Assembly (NCBI RefSeq): GCF_009900765.1
Contig: NZ_JAAABL010000002.1
Location: 372,001 to 436,000 of the forward strand
Length of the DNA stretch: 64,000 nt
Reading direction: 5' to 3'
From: Rhodovarius lipocyclicus
GTDB lineage: Bacteria > Pseudomonadota > Alphaproteobacteria > Acetobacterales > Acetobacteraceae
The number at the start of each line of letters is the position of its first letter. Position 1 is the first letter of the stretch. Position numbers and translations under genes: made by a program. Of the stretch, positions 57,330-64,000 are shown piece after piece. The notes below the pieces were generated by a model. The model had not been told where the DNA came from, made no database searches, and worked only from the letters and a program-made list of their open reading frames with translations.

Positions 57330-59372
57330 TCAGACATCGGGCACCTCGCGCTCCAGCGCCTCCAGCCAGGCATCGGCCAGCCCGTCGGAGGGCGCGCGCC
57401 AATCCCCGCGCGGGGAGAGCGAGCCGCCCGAGGAGATCTTCGGCGCGTTGGGCACGGCGCTGCGCTTGAACTGGCTCTGCCCGAAGAAGCGGCGCAGGAA
57501 GACGCGCAGCCAATGCTTGATGGTGGGCAGGGCGTAGCTGTGGCGGTCCTCGCCCTCGATCCCGCGCGGCCAGGCGCCGCGGGCGGCATCGCCCCAGGCC
57601 GACAGGGCCAGGAACGCCACCTTGCCGGGCGAGAAGCCCCAGCGCAGCGTGTGGAACAGGTGGAAGTCCTGCAGCTCATAGGGGCCGATGATGGCCTGGG
57701 TGGATTGGATCACGCCGTCCGCGCCGGGGGGCACCAGCTCCGGGCTGATTTCCGTGCCCAGTATGGTCTCCAGCGCCGCGCAGACATCCGGCCCGTACAG
57801 GCCGGTGCCGATCACCCAGCGGATCATGTGCTGGATCAGCGTCTTGGGCAGGGAGGCATTGACGTTGTAGTGCGACATATGGTCGCCCACGCCATAGGTG
57901 CACCAGCCGAGCGCCAGTTCCGACAGGTCGCCCGTGCCCACCACCAACCCGCCCGAATGATTGGCCAGGCGGAACAGGTAGTCGGTGCGCAGCCCGGCCT
58001 GCACATTCTCGAAAGTCACGTCGTACTGGTTCTGGCCGGCGCTGTAGGGGTGGTCCAGATCCTTCAGCAATTGCGTCGCCAGCGGGCGGATATCCACCTC
58101 CCGCGCATCCACCCCCAGCCCCTTCATCAGCGCCCAGGCCGAGGATTTGGTGCCCGCGCTGGTGGCGAAGCCCGGCAGCGTGACGCCGATGATGTTCGCG
58201 CGCGGCAGGCCGAGTCGGTCCATGGTGCGCGCGGCCACGATCAGCGCCTGGGTGGAATCGAGCCCGCCCGACACCCCGATCACCAGCTTCTTCAGCCCCG
58301 TCGAGCGCAGCCGCGTCATCAGCCCGCTGACCTGGATGTTCCAGGTCTCGTAGCAATCCTGGTCCAGCTTCTCGGGGCGGGCGGGCACATAGGGGAAGCG
58401 CGGGATCTCCCGCAGCAGGGGCAGGGCGCCCGCCGGCGGGTCCAGCCGGAAGGGGATGCGGCGGAAATCCAGCGCCTCGCCCAGCCCGGCGTCGCGGAAG
58501 CTGCCCACCCGGCGGCGTTCCTGCACCAGGCGCTCCACGTCGATATCCACCAGCAGCATTTCGGGGCGGTCGGAGAAGCGGGCGCCCTCGCCCAGCAATT
58601 CCCCGTATTCGAAGGCCGAGAGCTGGCCGTCCCAGGCGAGGTCGGTGGTCGATTCCCCCGCCCCGGCCGCGGCGTACAGATAGGCCGCGATGGCGCGGCG
58701 GGATTGCGCGTCGGCCAGCGCGCGCCGGTCCTCGGCCTTGCCGACCGTAACCGGGCTGCCCGAGAGGTTGCACAGGATGGTCCCGCCAGCCAGCGCCCCC
58801 CGGGAGGAGGGGGGGATGGGTGTCCAGAGATCCTCGCAGATCTCGACATGCACCACCGCGTCCGGGTTGTCCTCGGCGGGCAGCAGGATGTCGGTGCCGA
58901 AGGGCACGGCCTGGCCGGCGATCGTGATCTCCCGCGCGGTGGCGGTGCTGGCGGGGGCGATCTGCCGCTTCTCGTAGAATTCGCGGTAGTTGGGCAGGTA
59001 GGTCTTGGGGATGGCGGCCAGGATGCGCCCGGCCTGGATCGCCACCGCGCAGTTGAACACGCCCGAGCCCTGCCGCAGCGGCGCGCCCAGGATCAGCAGG
59101 GCCGGGATCTCCCGGCTGGCGGCCGCCACCTCGGCCAGGGCGGCTTCCACCGCGTCCAGCAGGGTGGTCTGCAGCAGCAAATCCTCGATGGAATAGCCGC
59201 ACAGCCCCATTTCCGGGAACAGCACCACGCGCGCGCCGCGCGCCGAGGCGTCCCGCGCCATGGCGATGCTGGCCCGCGCATTGGCGGCCGGATGGGCCAG
59301 CGCCATCAGCGGCGCGCAGAGCGCCGCGCGGACGAAGCCATGGCGATAGAGATTGTCGAAGGGCAGGCTCAT
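57330..59372 (-). CDS. nadE: Glutamine-dependent NAD+ synthetase
   Basis: A 680-residue two-domain enzyme, the size of the mycobacterial type. The N-terminal nitrilase-like glutaminase domain has the E-K-C triad: E54 (FPEMGLCGY), K123 ([12 protein letters not shown]) and C179 (HVEICEDLW). The C-terminal synthetase has the P-loop GVSGGLDST at about 365-373 and later [16 protein letters not shown]. Ammonia made by the first domain amidates nicotinic-acid adenine dinucleotide. The ATG at 59372 gives [15 protein letters not shown], consistent with the family. It heads a leftward operon with BKACE and PPOX genes. Confidence 0.94.
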   Translation of the reverse strand: MSLPFDNLYRHGFVRAALCAPLMALAHPAANARASIAMARDASARGARVVLFPEMGLCGYSIEDLLLQTTLLDAVEAALAEVAAASREIPALLILGAPLRQGSGVFNCAVAIQAGRILAAIPKTYLPNYREFYEKRQIAPASTATAREITIAGQAVPFGTDILLPAEDNPDAVVHVEICEDLWTPIPPSSRGALAGGTILCNLSGSPVTVGKAEDRRALADAQSRRAIAAYLYAAAGAGESTTDLAWDGQLSAFEYGELLGEGARFSDRPEMLLVDIDVERLVQERRRVGSFRDAGLGEALDFRRIPFRLDPPAGALPLLREIPRFPYVPARPEKLDQDCYETWNIQVSGLMTRLRSTGLKKLVIGVSGGLDSTQALIVAARTMDRLGLPRANIIGVTLPGFATSAGTKSSAWALMKGLGVDAREVDIRPLATQLLKDLDHPYSAGQNQYDVTFENVQAGLRTDYLFRLANHSGGLVVGTGDLSELALGWCTYGVGDHMSHYNVNASLPKTLIQHMIRWVIGTGLYGPDVCAALETILGTEISPELVPPGADGVIQSTQAIIGPYELQDFHLFHTLRWGFSPGKVAFLALSAWGDAARGAWPRGIEGEDRHSYALPTIKHWLRVFLRRFFGQSQFKRSAVPNAPKISSGGSLSPRGDWRAPSDGLADAWLEALEREVPDV

Positions 59373-59715
59373 GATCCGGGCAGAGTCGGGTGTTGCGGCG
59401 CCGGGGTCAATCTCTGGCTTGTGGCTGACACGAAACGGCCCGGCCGCGTTGCCGCGCCGGGCCGCCGGCGGGGACCTGCCGGGAATTCGGCCCCCACCCC
59501 GTGCCTGAACCCATCGTGCCGGGAAGCCGACGGGTGCTGGTGCGCGAAGGCTGGCAGCTTTCCCCCTGCACGGAGATGGGCCCGCCGTGAACACTTCGCC
59601 ATTTCCGCCCGGGGGCCATTTCCGCCCGGGGGCATTTCCGCCCCGGCTTGTCCTGGTCCGGCCCGCGCGCCACTCTGGCGCCAAGAGCTTTTGGCGAAAG
59701 AACCGGGGAAACGTC
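59373..59715. promoter_or_regulatory. Divergent nadE/dioxygenase region with a short tandem repeat
   Basis: No gene is seen in these 343 bases, which separate divergent nadE and the dioxygenase gene and must hold both promoters; neither is obvious. At 59599-59646 a 17-base unit, CCATTTCCGCCCGGGGG, is repeated about 2.8 times. Near 59692-59709 the sequence CGCCAAGAGCTTTTGGCG is an imperfect palindrome just before the ribosome-binding site of the dioxygenase gene. Confidence 0.45.
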
Positions 59716-60540
59716 ATGAAGATCCGCAAGTTGGGCGGCGCGATCGGCGCCGAGATCCTGGATGTCACGCTTTCGGGCGACATGCCGCACGGGCAGGTGG
59801 CGGCCATCCGCGCCGCCTGGCTGGAGCATGGCGTGGTGTTCTTCCGCGACCAGGACCTGCCGCCGACCGAATTCGCGGCCCTGGCCCGGCGCTTCGGCCA
59901 GCCGGTGGAATACCCCTTCGTGAAGGGCATCGAGGGCTTTCCCGAGATCATCGAGGTGAAGAAGCTGCCGCACGAGAAGGTGAATTTCGGCGGCGTCTGG
60001 CACACCGACACCGCCTATCTGGACGCACCCCCCATGGCCACCATGCTGGTCGCGCGTGAGGTGCCGGAGGCTGGCGGCGACACCCTGTTCGCCTCCCTGC
60101 GCCTGGCGTGGGAGGGGCTGTCGCCCGCCCTGCAGGCCGTGCTGCGGCCGCTGCGCGCGCACAACACCTCGGCCAAGGCGGATGTGAGCAAGACGCGGGA
60201 GGACCGGCTGAAGGACAGCGGGCGGGAGGAGGCGCGCAAAAGCTACGACGCCCTGCACCCCGTCGCCCGCACCCATCCGGAGACGGGGCAGATCTCGCTG
60301 TATGTGAATGCCGGCCACACCGCGCGCTTCGAGGGGATGAGCGAGGAGGAAAGCGCCCCCCTGCTGGACTATCTGTTCCGCCACAGCGTGAAGCCGGAGT
60401 TCACCTGCCGCTTCCGCTGGGCGCCCGGCAGCCTGGCCCTCTGGGACAACCGCTGCTGCCTGCACTACCCGCTGAACGACTATCACGGGCATTTGCGCCT
60501 GATGCACCGCATCACGCTGGCAGGGGATGTGCCGGTCTGA
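59716..60540 (+). CDS. TauD/TfdA-family Fe(II)/2-oxoglutarate dioxygenase
   Basis: A 274-residue dioxygenase. The facial triad is intact: H96 and D98 ([11 protein letters not shown]) and H250 ([13 protein letters not shown]), with R265 ([10 protein letters not shown]) for 2-oxoglutarate binding; all are spaced as in TauD. It begins [19 protein letters not shown], the family start. Members oxidise sulfonates, herbicides or other small acids; the substrate is not determined. The ATG at 59716 follows GGGGAA; an upstream in-frame ATG at 59587 lies in the tandem-repeat leader and is rejected. Confidence 0.92.
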   Translation: MKIRKLGGAIGAEILDVTLSGDMPHGQVAAIRAAWLEHGVVFFRDQDLPPTEFAALARRFGQPVEYPFVKGIEGFPEIIEVKKLPHEKVNFGGVWHTDTAYLDAPPMATMLVAREVPEAGGDTLFASLRLAWEGLSPALQAVLRPLRAHNTSAKADVSKTREDRLKDSGREEARKSYDALHPVARTHPETGQISLYVNAGHTARFEGMSEEESAPLLDYLFRHSVKPEFTCRFRWAPGSLALWDNRCCLHYPLNDYHGHLRLMHRITLAGDVPV

Positions 60541-60628
60541 GAATAATTTGTTCCGGCGCGGGCATCATGTCAGCCACCCGGATGATGATCTTGTTCCAAG
60601 CACCATATTAACTGAGGTTGTAACCATC

Positions 60629-61774
<1,146 letters not shown>

Positions 61775-61828
61775 GGAATTGTTGAGTGATACGGCGGTTG
61801 ACTGAATTTTTCTTGCACAGCCGACCGG

Positions 61829-61856
61829 CTTGAGGGTCAAAGCAACTGGGTTACAC
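61829..61856 (+). promoter_or_regulatory. Possible promoter upstream of the two-component system
   Basis: TTGAGG at 61829-61834 and TACACT at 61851-61856 are 16 bases apart in the 114-base gap before the response-regulator gene; each matches the vegetative consensus at 4/6 positions. The stretch 61791-61866 is AT-richer than the genes around it. This is a weak prediction. Confidence 0.3.
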
Positions 61857-61888
61857 TACTGTTATCCGGTTTCAACGAGGAATCCTGC

Positions 61889-62569
61889 ATGCGCATCCTG
61901 CTGGTGGAAGACGACGCCGAAGTGGCGCGCTTCGTGAAGAAAGGCCTGCAGGAAGCCGGGCATACGGTGGAACACGCGGGCAATGGGCGTGACGGGCTGT
62001 TCCTCGCGGCCTCCGAGCAGTTCGACATGCTGGTGCTGGACCGCATGCTGCCCGGCGGGGTGGATGGGGTGCGAATCGTCGAAACCCTGCGCGGGCAGGG
62101 CAACCGCACCCCGGTGCTGTTCCTCTCCGCGCTGGGCGCGGTGGATGAGCGTGTGAAGGGCCTGAAGGCCGGCGGCGACGACTATCTGGTCAAGCCCTTC
62201 GCCTTCGCCGAGCTGCTGGCGCGCGTCGAGGCCCTGGCCCGCCGCCCGACCGTGGATGCCCCGGCCACCCGGCTGCGCGTGGCGGACCTGGAACTGGACC
62301 TGCTGTCGCGCACCGTCACCCGCTCTGGCCGCAAGATCGACGTGCAGCCCCGCGAATTCCGCCTGCTGGAGCACCTGATGCGCCATGCCGGCCAGGTCGT
62401 GACCCGCACCATGCTGCTGGAGAAGGTGTGGGACTATCACTTCGACCCGCAGACCAATGTGATCGACGTGCATGTCTCCCGCCTGCGGCAGAAGCTGGAC
62501 AAGGGCTTCGACAAGCCGCTGATCCACACGGTGCGCAACGCGGGCTACATGATCCGCGCCGAGCCCTGA
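61889..62569 (+). CDS. OmpR-family response regulator
   Basis: A 226-residue regulator with an N-terminal receiver (D9/D10 acidic pair, phospho-acceptor D51 in LVLDRMLPG, K in LVKPF) and a C-terminal winged-helix domain (DVQPREFRLLEHLMRHAGQ, VWDYHFDPQTNVIDVHVSRLRQKLD, NAGYMIRAEP). It controls transcription after phosphorylation by its partner kinase. The ATG at 61889 follows GAGGAA. The kinase gene starts 7 bases after its stop. The close HtrA gene suggests an envelope-stress function, but the signal is unknown. Confidence 0.93.
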   Translation: MRILLVEDDAEVARFVKKGLQEAGHTVEHAGNGRDGLFLAASEQFDMLVLDRMLPGGVDGVRIVETLRGQGNRTPVLFLSALGAVDERVKGLKAGGDDYLVKPFAFAELLARVEALARRPTVDAPATRLRVADLELDLLSRTVTRSGRKIDVQPREFRLLEHLMRHAGQVVTRTMLLEKVWDYHFDPQTNVIDVHVSRLRQKLDKGFDKPLIHTVRNAGYMIRAEP

Positions 62570-62576
62570 GCCGCCG

Positions 62577-64000
62577 GTGACGGCGGGCAGCCCCCTCGGC
62601 GCGCCGAACCGCATCCTGCCCTATCGGGGGGCGGCACCCCCGCGCCTGACCCAGAGCGCGGGTTTCCGTTTCGCCGCCTTCTTCACCCTGATGTTCCTGG
62701 TGGCGGCGGTCGTCCTCGTCTCCGTCATGTGGTGGGCCACGGCCGGCGCGCTGGACCGGCAATTGGTGGCCGCCATCCGCGCGGACACGGTCGCTCTGAC
62801 CGAGCGCTGGCGCGAGGGCGGGCAGCTGGCCCTGCAGGACGCCATCCAGGAACGCATCGCGCTCGATATCTCCAACGAGGCGATCTATCTGCTGCTGAGC
62901 GACCATGGGGAGCGCCTGGCCGGCAATCTGGAGACCTGGCCCGCCGAGGCCAATTCCGACGAGAGCTTCCTGCGCATCCGCATCATGCATGACGGCATCC
63001 CCACCGATGCCCGGCTGCTGCGGCGCGACCTGCCGGGCCTGCGCCTGCTGGTCGGGCGGGATGAGAGCGAGCGGCTGCAACTGCGTCTGACCCTGACGGA
63101 GGGCGTGGCCTGGTCGCTCGGCGCCTCGCTGATCGTGGCGTTGCTCGGGGCCTCATTGATCCGCCGGGCGCTGGACCGGCGGCTGGAGCCCACCTTCGTC
63201 ACCGCGCTCGGCATCGCGGGCGGCGACCTGTCGCGCCGCGTGCCGCTCAGCGGGCAGGGGGATGAGTTCGACCGGCTGGGGGAGAGCATGAACACGATGC
63301 TCGACCGGATCGAGTCCCTCATGCAGGGGGTGAAGGGCGTCTCGGATGCCATCGCGCATGACCTGCGCACGCCCATCGCCCGCGCCCGCTCCAAGCTGGA
63401 GGAGGGGCTGATCAACGCCCAGGGCCAGGACGAATTGCGGGCGGCGATGGAGCAGGGCATCCAGGATCTGGACGGCATCAGCCGCATCTTCCAGGCCCTG
63501 CTGCGCATCACGGAGGCCGAGGCCGGCGCCCGCCGCGCGGCCTTCGCGCCGCTGGACCTGTCGGAGATGCTGCTCGATGTCTCCGACTTCTACGGCGCTG
63601 CGGCCGAGGCGCGGGAGCAGCGGCTGGAGACCGATTTCCCCGCATCCCTGCCCATGGTGGGGGACCGGGACCTGCTGATGCAGGCGATGGCCAACCTGTT
63701 GGATAACGCGGTGAAATTCACCCCCCCGGGCGGTGTCCTGCGCCTGACCGCTAGGCGGCTGGAGGATGGGGTGGTGGAACTGGCCGTCAGCGACAGCGGG
63801 CCCGGATTGTCGGCCCAGGACCGGGCCCGGGCCGGGGTGCGCTTTTTCCGCGCGGAGCCTTCGCGGCATATGCCGGGCTATGGGCTGGGGCTGTCGCTGG
63901 TGCGGGCGGTGGCGCAGCTGCATGGCGGCACCGTGCTGCTGGAGGACGCGATTCCCGGCGCCTCGCCGCCCGGCCTGTGCGTGCGGCTGCTGCTGTCCGG
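62577..64000 (+). CDS. Sensor histidine kinase, 3' end cut off
   Basis: The frame opens at a GTG (62577) and runs past the window edge, at least 474 residues. It has an N-terminal membrane segment (about 34-56, AAFFTLMFLVAAVVLVSVMWW), a periplasmic sensor region, a second membrane segment (WSLGASLIVALLGASLIRRA), a HAMP-like region, the H-box VSDAIAHDLRTPIA with His261, N-box NLLDNAVKFTPPG and G-boxes ending GYGLGLSLVRAVAQLHGG. It is the cognate kinase of the preceding OmpR-type regulator. The signal is not predictable. Only the final residues are missing. Confidence 0.92.
   Translation, partial: MTAGSPLGAPNRILPYRGAAPPRLTQSAGFRFAAFFTLMFLVAAVVLVSVMWWATAGALDRQLVAAIRADTVALTERWREGGQLALQDAIQERIALDISNEAIYLLLSDHGERLAGNLETWPAEANSDESFLRIRIMHDGIPTDARLLRRDLPGLRLLVGRDESERLQLRLTLTEGVAWSLGASLIVALLGASLIRRALDRRLEPTFVTALGIAGGDLSRRVPLSGQGDEFDRLGESMNTMLDRIESLMQGVKGVSDAIAHDLRTPIARARSKLEEGLINAQGQDELRAAMEQGIQDLDGISRIFQALLRITEAEAGARRAAFAPLDLSEMLLDVSDFYGAAAEAREQRLETDFPASLPMVGDRDLLMQAMANLLDNAVKFTPPGGVLRLTARRLEDGVVELAVSDSGPGLSAQDRARAGVRFFRAEPSRHMPGYGLGLSLVRAVAQLHGGTVLLEDAIPGASPPGLCVRLLLS

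Overview
The window is a GC-rich, densely coded stretch that looks like an alphaproteobacterial chromosome, probably Acetobacteraceae (Roseomonas and relatives). The support is compositional and by gene content: very high GC at third codon positions, many ATGA or GTGA overlapping start/stop pairs, an Agrobacterium-like imp-type type VI secretion system (T6SS), a Bug/TctC-type solute receptor, and GC-rich hairpin repeats at gene ends. No rRNA, tRNA, CRISPR array, transposase or phage integrase was seen. The genus is an inference.

Region 1 (1-26.8 kb). After the tail of a crotonase-family gene comes a complete T6SS. hcp and clpV (tssH) read leftward. The rest reads rightward from an AT-rich divergent region: tssA, tssB, tssC, a second tssC-like gene, tagJ, tssE, tssF, tssG, a SAM methyltransferase, vgrG, a DUF6931-like gene, tagH (FHA), tssK, tssL (with an OmpA-like tail), tssM, tagF and a PP2C phosphatase. 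No TssJ-like lipoprotein, PAAR protein, known adaptor or obvious toxin is in the cluster. The set matches the imp/i5 type, in which a Thr-phosphorylation pathway (kinase PpkA, phosphatase, FHA protein, TagF) controls assembly. The matching kinase lies 12 kb away at 38.2-40.1 kb, in an ATGA-linked operon with a HELGH metalloprotease and a Pro/Ala-rich OmpA protein.

Region 2 (26.7-38.2 kb). Leftward genes encode a PuuE-like deacetylase, a lipocalin lipoprotein, a small DUF5675-like protein and an AmpG-like permease. Rightward genes encode CydDC, a small OmpA-type lipoprotein, RecQ and a secreted metallo-beta-lactamase-fold protein. A MarR regulator diverges from a hydratase-like gene. The DUF5675-like gene has its Shine-Dalgarno in the loop, and its start codon in the stem, of a perfect hairpin. 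It is the best candidate in the window for uncharacterised cargo.

Region 3 (42-51.6 kb). Mixed metabolism: CMD/AhpD-like protein, EamA transporter, M20 amidohydrolase, glycerol kinase, Bug receptor, an overlapping operon of proline iminopeptidase, prolyl-tRNA editing protein and lipoprotein, a zinc-ribbon protein, and a CarD regulator with a long N-terminal extension.

Region 4 (51.9-64 kb). A phosphonate-type ABC transporter (phnC, phnD and two phnE), a leftward nadE-BKACE-PPOX operon, a TauD-family dioxygenase, an HtrA protease with a possible lipobox, and a two-component system whose kinase runs off the end. Two convergent junctions (43.4 and 55.5 kb) hold paired, inverted copies of a hairpin repeat family sharing a 28-base identical core.
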